Assembly: GCF_004011835.1 (NCBI RefSeq)
Contig: NZ_RKLN01000002.1
Coordinates: 167,469 to 231,468 of the forward strand
Reading direction: 5' to 3'
Origin: Rhodococcus spongiicola
Lineage (GTDB): Bacteria; Actinomycetota; Actinomycetes; Mycobacteriales; Mycobacteriaceae
DNA: 64,000 nt
Part shown: positions 1-9,247 of the stretch, piece by piece
How the letters are laid out: every line of letters begins with the position of its first letter
Position numbering within the stretch: position 1 is the first letter of the stretch
The notes under the pieces: model-generated
The model's input: only the letters and a program-made list of their open reading frames with translations
Databases searched by the model: none
What the model was told of the DNA's origin: nothing
Program-made: the position numbers and the translations under genes

Positions 1-3000
1 ACCAGGCCGCCCGCCTTGCGGCCGGGACGGTGTCTGGTGGCAGCGCTGCCGTCGCCTCTAGCCACCCCACTGCCACCGGCTACTGACGGGGGCCACGGCA
101 GAGCGGCGCCGTACGGGTTGGCAGGATCGCAGGCCGCGAGGGTGACTGCGGGCGCCGCCGGGTGGCGACCCTCGATCGAGTCGCCATATGTGCGGAGGCG
201 GTCGACCACGTCGGGTGTGGAGAACTGTGCCCCACCGAGGGTGTCGACGAAGTGGCCTCTGCGACAACGTCCGCCGTCCTCGAAGCCGCTGAATACCTTG
301 TACATCAGGGCGAATCCGCCGGGGACGTTCTCGCTGACCACCGAGCCGCGGGTGACGACACCGTAGCGTTCGAGGAGCAGATCCGCGGTCGAGTGGGCGC
401 GCAGCGTCGGGTCCGGCTCGGGCTCGGGGAGCAGCGACCAGCGTCCGCCCACGGTGGGCGGACCGGAGCGGGTCGGGAGGGTCGGACGGCTGAAGCGCCG
501 GTATGCGTGCGCGCGGGGGGCGCGGCGAGGGGTGCGGTGGCTGGGAGTGGCGCGTGAGGTGTCCGACAGCAGTGCCCGCAGCGGGGCGAGGGTGTCGTTG
601 CCGATGCGACCGGCCCACACCAGATCCCAGAGGGCGGCGGTGAGCGACGCGTCGTCCACGCCGCTGGACGCCGCCATGCCCGTTGCACCCAACGCGTCCG
701 ACAGTTGCCGGAAGAAGTACGCACCGCCCCCGGACAGTGCGTCGAGGACGGCCCGGTGCAACTCGGTGAGGTCGATGTCGGCTGCCGGCGCGAGCGTCAG
801 CGGCGCCGACTCGGCCAGGTGCAGGCTGATCCACCCGTCCTTACCGGAGATCTGTCCTGCACCCGCCCACAGCACCTCGCCCGTGGAGGTGAGTTCGTCG
901 AGCATCGCGGGAGTGTAGTCGCGCACCCGGGAGCCGAGGATCAGCGATTCCAGCGCCGAGGACGGAACCGGGACGCCCGCAAGCTGTTCCACGACGGACA
1001 CGACACCGTCCAGCCCGCGCAGCGAACCGCCGACGTGCTGCCAACTCGGGAGGAAGCGTCCGAGAGTCGCAGTGCTGACCGGTTCGACGTCCTCACGCGC
1101 GGCGGCGAGCGAGCGTCGCCGTAGTCGGCGTAGTACCTCGACGTCGCACCATTCGCTGCCGGAGGCGCCGGGCCGGAACTCGCCCTCGACGACCCGCTTC
1201 TCGGCCGCGAGTCGGGTGAGGACATCGCGCGCGACGGCGGCACCGATGCCGAACCGTTCGGCCGCTTCGGCGAGCGTGAACGGCCCGTGAGTGCGGGCGT
1301 AGCGGCTCAACAGATCGCCGAGCGGGTCGTCGACCGGTTCGATGAACGCGGCGGGTGTGCCGATGGGCAACGGCACACCGAGACCGTCCCGCAGGCGTGC
1401 CGCGTCCTCGATCGCCGTCCACCACTGCCGGCCCGCGAACGACACCTGGAGTGCACGGCGCTGGTCGACGAGATCGGTGAGCCACGGCTGTGGGTCGCCG
1501 GTCGCACGGGCGGCCGCCTCCTCGGTGGTGAGCGGACCGAGCAGGCGCAGGAGGTCCGCCATCCCCTCGATGTCACGGGCGTGGCGCTCCGGAACGAGGC
1601 GTTGCAGTTCCTCCTCGGTCCGCGTGATGACGTCGGCGTCGAGCAGTTCCCGCAACTCGACTCGGCCGAGTAGTTCGGCCAGCAGCGTGGAGTCGAGCGA
1701 CAGGGCCGCCGCCCGGCGCTCGGCGAGCGGACTGTCGCCCTCGTACATGAACGCGCCGACGTAGTCGAACAGCAGCGCGTTGGCGAACGGCGACGGTGTC
1801 GCGGTCTCGACCTCGACGATCCGGATCTGCCGGCGGGCGAGGCGGCCGAAGAGGTCGCGCAGTGCCGGCAGGTCATACACGTCCTGGAGGCATTCGCGCA
1901 CGGTCTCGAGCAGGATCGGGAACGTCGGGAACTTGCGGGCGACATCGAGCAGCTGTGCCGATCGTTGCCGCTGCTGCCACAGCGGCGCCCGCTTGCCCGG
2001 GGTGCGGCGCGGCAACAGCAGCGCGCGCGCCGCACATTCACGGAACCGGGACGCGAACAACGCCGAGCCGCCCACCTCGTCGGTGACGAGGTCCTCGATC
2101 TCGTCCCGATCGAACGCGAACAGCTCCGCCCCGGGTGGGGTGTCTTCGGTGTCGGGCAGGCGGACGATGATGCCGTCGTCGGAGGCGGTGGGGGCGGCGT
2201 CGACCCCGAAACGCTCCCGTAGCCGCGCGCCGACCGCGAGCGCCCACGGCGCGTGGACGCGCAGTCCGTACGGCGAGTGCAGCACCAGTCGCCAGTCGCC
2301 GAGTTCGTCGCGGAACCGCTCGACCACCAGCGTTCGGTCGGTGGGAACGCGCCCGGTGGCCTGCTGCTGGTCTGCGACGAGGGCGGAGAGGTTGGTGGTG
2401 GCGTTGGCATCGAGACCGGCCGCGGCGAAGCGCGCCGTGACCGCGTCGGGCGCGCTGGACGACAGCTCCCGCAGGAACCCGCCGAGCGCCTCACCGAGTT
2501 CGGCAGGGCGGCCCAGACCGTCGCCGTGCCAGAACGGTAGCCGCCCGGGCAGCCCGTACGCGGGACTGACGAGGACCCGGTCGTAGGTGATCTCCTCGAT
2601 CCGCCAGCTGGTGGCGCCGAGCGCGAACACGTCGCCGACGCGGGACTCGTAGACCATCTCCTCGTCGAGTTCGCCGACGCGAGACTGACGCTCACCCACC
2701 ATGTAGACGGCGAACAGTCCCCGGTCCGGAATGGCGCCGCCCGAGGTGACCGCGAGGCGCTGCGAGCCGGGTCGGCCTGTGAGGGTGCCCCCGTCGCGGT
2801 CCCACACAAGGCGGGGACGTAGTTCGGCGAACTCGTCGGACGGGTACCGGCCCGCGAGCAGATCGAGGGTCGACTCGTACGCCGATCGGGGGAGCGTCGC
2901 GAAGGACCCGCTTCGCCGGACCGCGTCGAACCACCGCTCGACATCGAGCGGTTCGAGCGAGGTCGCGGCGACGGTCTGCTGGGCGAGGATGTCGAGCGGA

Positions 3001-4340
3001 TTGGCGGGGATCTCGAGGGCCTCGATCTGTCCCGCTGTCATGCGTTCGACGGTGACCGCGCAGTGGATCAGGTCGGTGCGATGCTTGGGGAACAGCACGC
3101 CCCGGGAAATCTCTCCCACCTGGTGTCCGGCCCTACCCACGCGCTGCAGGCCGCTCGCGACCGAGGGTGGCGCCTCCACCTGGACGACGAGATCGACTGC
3201 GCCCATGTCGATTCCGAGTTCGAGACTGCTGGTAGCGACGACGCAGCGCAGGCGACCCGATTTGAGGTCGTCCTCGATCAGGGCGCGTTGGTCCTTGCTC
3301 ACCGACCCGTGGTGCGCCCGGGCGAGCAACGGATCGGCGCCGTAGTTGACCTCGGTCGGTGCGCCGATCTGTGCCGGCGGCCCGCCCTTCCGCTCGACGG
3401 CGCTTCCATTGCGTTCGGCGTAGATCTCGTTGAGCCTGGCCGTCAGCTTCTCGGCGAGACGTCGCGAGTTCGCGAACACGATCGACGAGCGGTGTTCGAG
3501 GATCAGATCGACAATCTGCTCCTCGACGTGTGGCCAGATCGATCCGGCCTGCGGGGTGGGGGAGACCGAGTCCGGATCCGGTTCGGCGAGACCGAGTTCG
3601 GTCATGTCCTCGACCGGAACCCGGACGGTGAGATCGAACGTCTTTGCGGCGGGCGGTGCCACGATGCGGATCGGCGCGGCGCCGGCGAGGAAGCGACCCA
3701 CCTCCTCGTGTGGGCGCACGGTCGCGGAGAGGCCGATCCGCTGCACAGGCTTCGCCAGCAGCATGTCGAGGCGTTCGAGGGAGAGTGCGAGGTGGGCGCC
3801 GCGCTTGGTGCCGGCGACGGCGTGGACCTCGTCGACGATGACCGTCTCCACGCCGGCCAAGGATTCCCGCGCCGACGACGTCAGCATCAGGAACAGCGAC
3901 TCGGGGGTCGTGATGAGGATGTCGGGCGGCGTCTTGATCAGTTTGCGGCGTTCGCCGGCGGGGGTGTCGCCGGAGCGGACACCGACCCGGATTTCCGGCG
4001 TGTCGAACCCTAGCCGTTTCGCGGTCTGGGTGATGCCGACCAGCGGTGCCCGCAGGTTGCGCTCGACGTCCACACCGAGCGCCTTGAGAGGAGAGATGTA
4101 GAGGACGCGGGTGGTGCGCTCGTCTCGGGTGGCGGTGTCAGTAGCCAGTCGGTCGAGCGCCCACAGGAACGCCGACAGCGTCTTACCCGAGCCGGTCGGT
4201 GCTACGACAAGGGTGTGCGAGCCGGTCGCGATCGAATCCCACGCCCCCAGCTGAGCGGCCGTGGGCGCGTCGAAGGCGCCGTCGAACCACTCCCGGGCAG
4301 GGGCCGAGAAGCGGTCGAGGACGCCGTCCATGTGGTCCAT
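1..4340 (-). CDS. lhr: Lhr-type ATP-dependent DNA helicase (3' end outside window)
   Basis: Superfamily 2 helicase of the Lhr (large helicase-related) family, which in mycobacteria translocates 3'-5' on DNA and unwinds RNA:DNA duplexes during repair. The minus frame is open from the ATG at 4340 to the left edge, about 1446 codons; the family is about 1500 aa, so roughly the last 60-80 residues are missing. Visible motifs are Walker A APTGSGKT (residues 47-54), a DEVH motif II near residue 170 followed by AVAGTKRG, and motif III (SATV) near residue 203. A second in-frame ATG lies three codons downstream at 4331. Long open frames on both strands inside it are GC-bias shadows. The downstream neighbours match the Rv3296 neighbourhood of M. 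tuberculosis. Confidence 0.95.
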   Translation of the reverse strand, partial: MDHMDGVLDRFSAPAREWFDGAFDAPTAAQLGAWDSIATGSHTLVVAPTGSGKTLSAFLWALDRLATDTATRDERTTRVLYISPLKALGVDVERNLRAPLVGITQTAKRLGFDTPEIRVGVRSGDTPAGERRKLIKTPPDILITTPESLFLMLTSSARESLAGVETVIVDEVHAVAGTKRGAHLALSLERLDMLLAKPVQRIGLSATVRPHEEVGRFLAGAAPIRIVAPPAAKTFDLTVRVPVEDMTELGLAEPDPDSVSPTPQAGSIWPHVEEQIVDLILEHRSSIVFANSRRLAEKLTARLNEIYAERNGSAVERKGGPPAQIGAPTEVNYGADPLLARAHHGSVSKDQRALIEDDLKSGRLRCVVATSSLELGIDMGAVDLVVQVEAPPSVASGLQRVGRAGHQVGEISRGVLFPKHRTDLIHCAVTVERMTAGQIEALEIPANPLDILAQQTVAATSLEPLDVERWFDAVRRSGSFATLPRSAYESTLDLLAGRYPSDEFAELRPRLVWDRDGGTLTGRPGSQRLAVTSGGAIPDRGLFAVYMVGERQSRVGELDEEMVYESRVGDVFALGATSWRIEEITYDRVLVSPAYGLPGRLPFWHGDGLGRPAELGEALGGFLRELSSSAPDAVTARFAAAGLDANATTNLSALVADQQQATGRVPTDRTLVVERFRDELGDWRLVLHSPYGLRVHAPWALAVGARLRERFGVDAAPTASDDGIIVRLPDTEDTPPGAELFAFDRDEIEDLVTDEVGGSALFASRFRECAARALLLPRRTPGKRAPLWQQRQRSAQLLDVARKFPTFPILLETVRECLQDVYDLPALRDLFGRLARRQIRIVEVETATPSPFANALLFDYVGAFMYEGDSPLAERRAAALSLDSTLLAELLGRVELRELLDADVITRTEEELQRLVPERHARDIEGMADLLRLLGPLTTEEAAARATGDPQPWLTDLVDQRRALQVSFAGRQWWTAIEDAARLRDGLGVPLPIGTPAAFIEPVDDPLGDLLSRYARTHGPFTLAEAAERFGIGAAVARDVLTRLAAEKRVVEGEFRPGASGSEWCDVEVLRRLRRRSLAAAREDVEPVSTATLGRFLPSWQHVGGSLRGLDGVVSVVEQLAGVPVPSSALESLILGSRVRDYTPAMLDELTSTGEVLWAGAGQISGKDGWISLHLAESAPLTLAPAADIDLTELHRAVLDALSGGGAYFFRQLSDALGATGMAASSGVDDASLTAALWDLVWAGRIGNDTLAPLRALLSDTSRATPSHRTPRRAPRAHAYRRFSRPTLPTRSGPPTVGGRWSLLPEPEPDPTLRAHSTADLLLERYGVVTRGSVVSENVPGGFALMYKVFSGFEDGGRCRRGHFVDTLGGAQFSTPDVVDRLRTYGDSIEGRHPAAPAVTLAACDPANPYGAALPWPPSVAGGSGVARGDGSAATRHRPGRKAGGL

Positions 4341-4453
4341 CTTGCCCGTCAGTACTGACAAACTTGGCGTCGCTGGCGCCTACCGATCGAAAACCAACCG
4401 GTCTTGAAGCGCGAAAGTCTCGAGCGCGTTGAAATCCTGACGACGCGTGCCCG

Positions 4454-5296
4454 CTATATGCGCCCCCGCAGCACGAGCGCGTTCGCCAGCCCCGGCGAGA
4501 AGAATCCGATTACCCGCAATGCCTCGGCGTAGGTGGGCATCAGCTCAACAGGACGGGTACGGATGGCGGTCACGAACCATTCGGCTGCTTCCTCGGGTCG
4601 CAGCGTCGGCATCGTGTCGTAGTCAGCGGTCGGCGCGATCATCGGCGTCCGCACCAATGGGAAATGCAGAGTGCTCACGGCGATTCCCCGATCCGCGACC
4701 TCGGCTCCGAGGCTGCGCCCGAACGCTTCGACGGCGGCCTTCGACGCGTGGTACGCCGCGAACTTGGGCATCACCCCGGATGGCACCCCCCAGGTGGCGA
4801 CGTTGACGATATGCCCGTCGCCGCGCTCGAGCATCGACGGCAACAGGGCCAGGGTTAGCCGGGTCGCCCCGAAGTAGTTGATCGCCATCGTGCGCTCGAA
4901 ATCGTGGAAGCGGTCGAGTGAGTCCTCCACGGTGCGCCGGATCGAGCGGCCCGCATTGTTGACGAGAACGTCGATCGGGCCGATATCGGCAAGGACTTGC
5001 GCAACGAGCCGGTCGACGTCGTCGGGGTCCGTCAGATTGGCCGGGAAGGCGTGGGCACGGCCGTCGGCCGCACGGATGTCGTCGCGCACGGATTCGAGGC
5101 CCTCAGCACCGCGGGCCACGAGGATCACCTCTGCCCCGAGCTCGGCAAGCCGCCGTGCCGCCGCTTCGCCCACACCGGAGGAACCGCCCGTGATCAGCAC
5201 GCGTTGATCCGCGATGGACCTGCCGGTACCGGGCAGCACGCGCGCCGCCAGCGCGCGCGGTGAGGGGAGCGGGTTGAGTGCGGCGGAAGTGAGCAT
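4454..5296 (-). CDS. SDR family NAD(P)-dependent oxidoreductase
   Basis: Classical short-chain dehydrogenase/reductase. From the ATG at 5296 it shows TGGSSGVG (the Rossmann dinucleotide loop), NNAGRS, and the catalytic YHASK with an upstream Ser/Thr region. The spacing and the stretch DRFHDFERTMAINYFG resemble the C-terminal SDR domains of mycobacterial acyl-CoA reductase-like proteins, so a lipid or fatty-aldehyde substrate is plausible but not shown. The frame stays open to an ATG at 5440, which would add 48 residues without SDR features. Neither start has a convincing Shine-Dalgarno; I prefer 5296 because it begins just before the SDR fold. It stands alone, with a 113-bp gap from the lhr start and facing away from the secreted-protein gene. 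Confidence 0.8.
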   Translation of the reverse strand: MLTSAALNPLPSPRALAARVLPGTGRSIADQRVLITGGSSGVGEAAARRLAELGAEVILVARGAEGLESVRDDIRAADGRAHAFPANLTDPDDVDRLVAQVLADIGPIDVLVNNAGRSIRRTVEDSLDRFHDFERTMAINYFGATRLTLALLPSMLERGDGHIVNVATWGVPSGVMPKFAAYHASKAAVEAFGRSLGAEVADRGIAVSTLHFPLVRTPMIAPTADYDTMPTLRPEEAAEWFVTAIRTRPVELMPTYAEALRVIGFFSPGLANALVLRGRI

Positions 5297-5661
5297 CTGT
5301 CGGATCACGGGTCCAGGATTGCAGGCCCTCACCGGCGGTGCGACGACGGGGGTCCCTGTCCGTTCGGCCAGTTCGTCCGCGATCGTTGGTGCGTCGGAAA
5401 TCGGGCTGCGATTCCACCCGAGACGGTTGCTCAGCCACACTGATGCGGAATGGATTGGGGCAGTAAGGAAATGCGGTCGAATCGGACATCACCGAACGCT
5501 GTCGATCACGGTGCCGGTCTGCGCTATCGAATCGCTCGAGATTCGGTATCGAAACTCAGTTAGCCCATACAGACCGGCCTCCTCTTCATTAGTCTAGTCG
5601 ATGTTCCGGACGGTCTTTGACCAGCTCGGGGCCGTCTTCCGGCAAGGAGGGGAGCTCCCCG

Positions 5662-6261
5662 ATGAAACTCCACAAGACTGCGGCCGTATCAGTGTTGGCG
5701 ATCGCGGCGCTAGGGGTGGCCAGCGGAACCGCATACGCGGAGCCCGGCGCACCGCCGACGCCCGTCCCTATCGGCTACCAGAGTCAGATCGGTCCGAACG
5801 GAACGTCACTCGAAACCGTCCTGGATGCAGGAACATTCCGTGTCGCCGGGAACGTCGTCGACGTCGTCGACCCGGCAGGGTCCACGGCGGGCGTGATCCC
5901 GCTGACCTATCAGGTGGCCGGAACCACCGTTCCGCTCGTGCCCTCGATCGACGGCAACAGGCTCACCCTCACGCCGGCGATCCCGGCGCAGACGGTTGCG
6001 GCGCTGCAGAACGTGGACGCCCAGCAGGATGCCTACAGCAACGTGATCGAGCAGATGGAACAGGGCTGGTTCAACGGCGGTTCCATGGGTGCGCAGATCG
6101 GTGCCGGAGTTGGTGCGGTCGTCGGATGCGTACTGTTCCTGTTCGTCGGCTGCATTCCGGGTGCGCTGATCGGTGGGGCCATCGGCGCGTTCAACGGCAT
6201 CAGCACCGCCAACCCGGCGTTTCAGCCAGCTCTCTTCGACTACATCGCCACTCTGAATTGA
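5662..6261 (+). CDS. Secreted glycine-rich (glycine-zipper-like) protein
   Basis: Exported protein of 199 aa with unknown function. The ATG at 5662 follows AAGGAGG at 5644-5650. Residues 1-26 form a signal peptide (positive MKLHK, hydrophobic core, ASGTAYA cleavage motif). The mature part starts with a Pro-rich stretch, continues as a mainly polar region, and ends with a hydrophobic glycine-rich segment (about residues 135-180) containing alternating GxGxGAVVG and GALIGGAIGAFNG, which looks like a glycine zipper able to insert in or pack against membranes, and holds two Cys. Related small exported proteins are common in Rhodococcus and Nocardia. A longer frame from 5617 adds 15 residues ahead of the signal peptide and is less likely. 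It is convergent with pcd. Confidence 0.85.
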   Translation: MKLHKTAAVSVLAIAALGVASGTAYAEPGAPPTPVPIGYQSQIGPNGTSLETVLDAGTFRVAGNVVDVVDPAGSTAGVIPLTYQVAGTTVPLVPSIDGNRLTLTPAIPAQTVAALQNVDAQQDAYSNVIEQMEQGWFNGGSMGAQIGAGVGAVVGCVLFLFVGCIPGALIGGAIGAFNGISTANPAFQPALFDYIATLN

Positions 6262-6263
6262 TC

Positions 6264-6312
6264 CGTTCGGACGCTCGCCTCCGAGTCGGGGAGGGGCGAG
6301 CCCGGCCGAACG
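6264..6312. terminator. Bidirectional hairpin terminator between convergent genes
   Basis: Outer arms CGTTCGG (6264-6270) and CCGAACG (6306-6312) enclose inner arms GCTCGCCTCC (6273-6282) and GGAGG/GGCGAGC (6290-6301). The stem is GC-rich and is followed by TTTGG on the plus strand. It lies 3 bp after the stop of the secreted-protein gene and 40 bp beyond the pcd stop, so it could end transcription from both sides. Confidence 0.65.
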
Positions 6313-6321
6313 TTTGGCTGC

Positions 6322-6366
6322 CTGCGCAGCGCCAACCTGCGCAGCGTCAACCTACGCAAAGTCATC
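6322..6366 (-). repeat. 15-bp tandem repeat spanning the pcd stop codon (3 copies)
   Basis: Three adjacent 15-bp units at 6322-6336, 6337-6351 and 6352-6366. The two distal units differ at one base. The unit overlapping the gene end matches them at 11 of 15 positions and contains the last four pcd codons plus its TAG. In the distal copies TAG is replaced by CAG, so the array keeps the pcd frame open past the stop. Confidence 0.8.
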
Positions 6367-7905
6367 GGGTGATCGCGGCCCGAACTCCACACCCTGTGCC
6401 AGGGGGAGCTCACCGGAGTAGTTGACCGTGTTGGTGGCGCGGCGCATGTACGATTTCCATGCGTCCGAACCGGATTCGCGCCCACCCCCGGTCTCCTTCT
6501 CGCCGCCGAAGGCGCCACCGATCTCGGCGCCGGAGGTGCCGATGTTGACGTTCGCGATGCCGCAGTCCGAGCCGTCTGCGGCCAAGAACCCTTCGGCCTC
6601 ACGATGGTCGGTGGTGAAGATCGCCGACGACAATCCTTGCGGGACACCGTTGTGCAGCGCGATCGCCTCGTCGAATGTGTCGTATGCGAGCACGTACAGA
6701 ATCGGCGCGAATGTCTCGGCCCGCACGATTGCGGTCTGCTCGGGCATCCGGACCACAGCCGGCGTCACGTAGAACGACTCGCCGGAGCCGACCCGTTCAC
6801 CACCGGTCACCACCACCCCGCCATCGGCGCGCGCGGTGTCCAGAGCGGCGTGCATCGCGTGGTATGCCGCCCCGGAGATCAACGGGCCCACCAGGACGCC
6901 GTCGTCGAACGGGTTGCCGACCGTCAGCTGCCGGTATGCCCCTGCGATCCGATCGGTGACGTCGTCGACGATCGAGCGGTGGACGATCAGTCGGCGCAGC
7001 GTGGTGCATCGTTGCCCTGCGGTACCGGCAGCCGCGAACACGATGCCGCGCACCGCCAGATCCAAGTCGGCCGAAGCCGTCACGACGGCGGCGTTATTGC
7101 CACCCAGTTCCAGTAGACAGCGGCCGAATCGCGCAGCGACCCGCGGTGCCACAGCACGACCCATCCGGACCGACCCGGTGGCGCTGACGAGGGCGACCCG
7201 GGGGTCATCGACGAGTTGTTCGCCGATAACAGCGGTCCCGAGTAGCACGTGGTGTAGCCCGTCGGGGGCTGCGGTCTCGGTTGTTGCCCGACGTAGCAAC
7301 GTGTCGCACGCCATCGCCGTGAGCGGGGTCGTCTCTGACGGCTTCCACACCACGGGGTCCCCGCACACCAGCGCGAGCGCGGTGTTCCACGACCACACCG
7401 CCACCGGGAAGTTGAACGCGGTGATCACCGCCACCACCCCGAGTGGATGCCACGTCTCCGAAAGGCGGTGCCCGGGTCGCTCGGACCCCATCGTGCGGCC
7501 GTAGAGCTGCCGGGACAGACCGGTGGCGAACTCGCAGATGTCGATCATCTCCTGCACCTCGCCGAGCGCCTCGGAGCGGATCTTGCCCGCCTCGAGGGTG
7601 ACCAGGTCAGCCAGGTCGGACTTGTGCTCGCAGAGCAGCTCCCCGAGTCGGCGTACCACCGATCCACGTTTGGGTGCGGGCACCGTTCGCCACGCCAGGA
7701 AGGCGTCGTGCGCGCCGGTAACGGCCGCCTCGACGTCCGCCGACGTGCTGGGGTGCAGGAACGCTAGTACGGAGCCGTCGATCGGGGTACGTGCCGTCAG
7801 TGGGGCGGGGCCGGCGTCGCCGGCGATCGTGGGAAGTGTTGCACCACAACGGCCGAGAGCCGCGATCGCGCGACCTGCCAAGGTGCCGGTACCGGGAAGT
7901 GTCAT
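6352..7905 (-). CDS. pcd: L-piperidine-6-carboxylate / alpha-aminoadipic semialdehyde dehydrogenase (ALDH7 type)
   Basis: NAD(P)-dependent aldehyde dehydrogenase of 517 aa, antiquitin-like, predicted to oxidise L-2-aminoadipate 6-semialdehyde (in equilibrium with piperidine-6-carboxylate) to L-2-aminoadipate in lysine catabolism. Catalytic residues are Glu266 in LELGGNN and Cys300 in TAGQRCTTLR; ITAFNFPVAVWSWN is the ALDH7-type cofactor region. The ATG overlaps the hglS stop by 4 bp (ATGA at 7902-7905), so the two are translationally coupled. With lat across the divergent promoter this matches the Rv3290c-Rv3293 arrangement. A stop-spanning 15-bp array sits at its 3' end. Confidence 0.92.
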   Translation of the reverse strand: MTLPGTGTLAGRAIAALGRCGATLPTIAGDAGPAPLTARTPIDGSVLAFLHPSTSADVEAAVTGAHDAFLAWRTVPAPKRGSVVRRLGELLCEHKSDLADLVTLEAGKIRSEALGEVQEMIDICEFATGLSRQLYGRTMGSERPGHRLSETWHPLGVVAVITAFNFPVAVWSWNTALALVCGDPVVWKPSETTPLTAMACDTLLRRATTETAAPDGLHHVLLGTAVIGEQLVDDPRVALVSATGSVRMGRAVAPRVAARFGRCLLELGGNNAAVVTASADLDLAVRGIVFAAAGTAGQRCTTLRRLIVHRSIVDDVTDRIAGAYRQLTVGNPFDDGVLVGPLISGAAYHAMHAALDTARADGGVVVTGGERVGSGESFYVTPAVVRMPEQTAIVRAETFAPILYVLAYDTFDEAIALHNGVPQGLSSAIFTTDHREAEGFLAADGSDCGIANVNIGTSGAEIGGAFGGEKETGGGRESGSDAWKSYMRRATNTVNYSGELPLAQGVEFGPRSPDDFA

Positions 7906-9182
7906 GACGGGTTAGCTCCTGATTGCTCTTGTTGCCGCCGGTACAGCTCGTAGGGGTCGTGCACCTCGCGGTCGATCGCGTCCGCGAGGGCGCGAATGTC
8001 GTACGTTGTTCCCGCTTCGCCGCCCGAGTCTGCCGCGTCTCCCGCATCGGATGTACCGGTACCGCCGGCGTCCAGGTTCGATCGAAAGATCCCGGCCGCG
8101 GACTTGGGTAAGAAGTCCTCGTAGACGATCGGCTCACGTACGCCGTCGTGGTAGGTGAAGTAGGCCATGCCACGCTTTTCGAGCTCGTCCTCGGACGTCG
8201 GGAAACTTTTCTCCCACAGCCCTTTCGAGTTCGACGGATCCGCCTCCATCAGTTCGTCGTACAGGGCGCGGCCGGACGGGGTGAGCGCGATCCCGCGGGC
8301 CTCGACCTCGCCGAACCGCACCCGCAACTCGCCGTCGCTGATCGAGCCGTCCGACTCGACGAAACTGCGCGCCTCGGCCAGTGCACGAAACGATGTCTGC
8401 CGCAGCAGCACCGCCGGACCCGACCATCGCGGCGGGCCCTGGATCCGGTCGATCATCGTGATCCCGCGCGCCGACATGCGCGCGTACAGCTCGTCGATGT
8501 CGAGCACCCGTGGCGTCAGGTGATTGACGTGTGTGCTCGACACCCCGCCGATGTCGGCGGCGACGGCCGAGACCTGCTCGAGTTCGCGATACCAGGACCG
8601 GTCCACCGGCTCACCCGACAGTTCGAACACCGACGTCGCGAGCTGGACGAACCGCTGGGCCTGCTGCTCGTCCAGTCCGCCGTCGTCCGCGGCCCGGCGG
8701 GCGAGGGAGAGCAGCACGTCCGGGAACAGCCTCCGCCGCGTCAGGAACGACTCGAGGCGCTGTTGCAGGTCGGGCTCGAAGAAGCGACGATCGCCTGTGG
8801 TCAGCATCGAGGTGAACACGCGGAAAGGGTTGCGGGCCAGTTCGTCCGGATCGATCGGGCGAAACGCGGTCGAGACCACCGGTACGGGGGGTGTTGCTTC
8901 GCGCAGGTCGTAGAAGCCCACCGGGTACATACCGAAACCGGCGAACAGGACCGCGACGTCGTGCATTTCGGCGGGCGTGCCCACCCGGATCGCACCGTGA
9001 CGCTCGGCCGTCACCCGCGAGATGCTGCCGAAACGTTCCGCCGAGTCTGGATTCGCCTTCAAGTAGTCCGCGTTCACCTGTTCGGTCACGTCCACGAGGG
9101 TCGTGTAGGCCGGCACTTCGCGGCCGTACATGCGAGACAGCGCCGCAGCGAATCTCGACCTCAGCTCGTGGATTTCGGCCAT
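7902..9182 (-). CDS. hglS: 2-oxoadipate dioxygenase/decarboxylase (HglS, DUF1338 family)
   Basis: Non-haem Fe(II) enzyme of the VOC-like DUF1338 family, 426 aa. In Pseudomonas putida HglS converts 2-oxoadipate to D-2-hydroxyglutarate with loss of CO2. The candidate metal ligands are present by position: His62 in ERHGAIRVG (with Arg66), His218 in STHVNHLTPR and a Glu near residue 292 in FGEVEARG. It heads a two-gene operon with pcd and is divergent from lat with a 65-bp gap. The grouping of Lat, Pcd and HglS argues for an aminoadipate route of lysine breakdown. Residues about 375-395 are a Gly/Asp/Ser-rich linker before the C-terminal tail. The specific function is inferred from family and context. 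Confidence 0.87.
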   Translation of the reverse strand: MAEIHELRSRFAAALSRMYGREVPAYTTLVDVTEQVNADYLKANPDSAERFGSISRVTAERHGAIRVGTPAEMHDVAVLFAGFGMYPVGFYDLREATPPVPVVSTAFRPIDPDELARNPFRVFTSMLTTGDRRFFEPDLQQRLESFLTRRRLFPDVLLSLARRAADDGGLDEQQAQRFVQLATSVFELSGEPVDRSWYRELEQVSAVAADIGGVSSTHVNHLTPRVLDIDELYARMSARGITMIDRIQGPPRWSGPAVLLRQTSFRALAEARSFVESDGSISDGELRVRFGEVEARGIALTPSGRALYDELMEADPSNSKGLWEKSFPTSEDELEKRGMAYFTYHDGVREPIVYEDFLPKSAAGIFRSNLDAGGTGTSDAGDAADSGGEAGTTYDIRALADAIDREVHDPYELYRRQQEQSGANPS

Positions 9183-9247
9183 TGCCCCTTGATCCTACGA
9201 GCCTCGATGCCCGGACGTGGGCGGGAACGCTGACGTAGCCTTGCCAT

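Noticed and set aside
1307-2944. A 545-codon open frame on the minus strand inside lhr
   Set aside because: It is in a different frame from the helicase motifs, is extremely Arg/Ser rich, and is a shadow expected in high-GC coding DNA.
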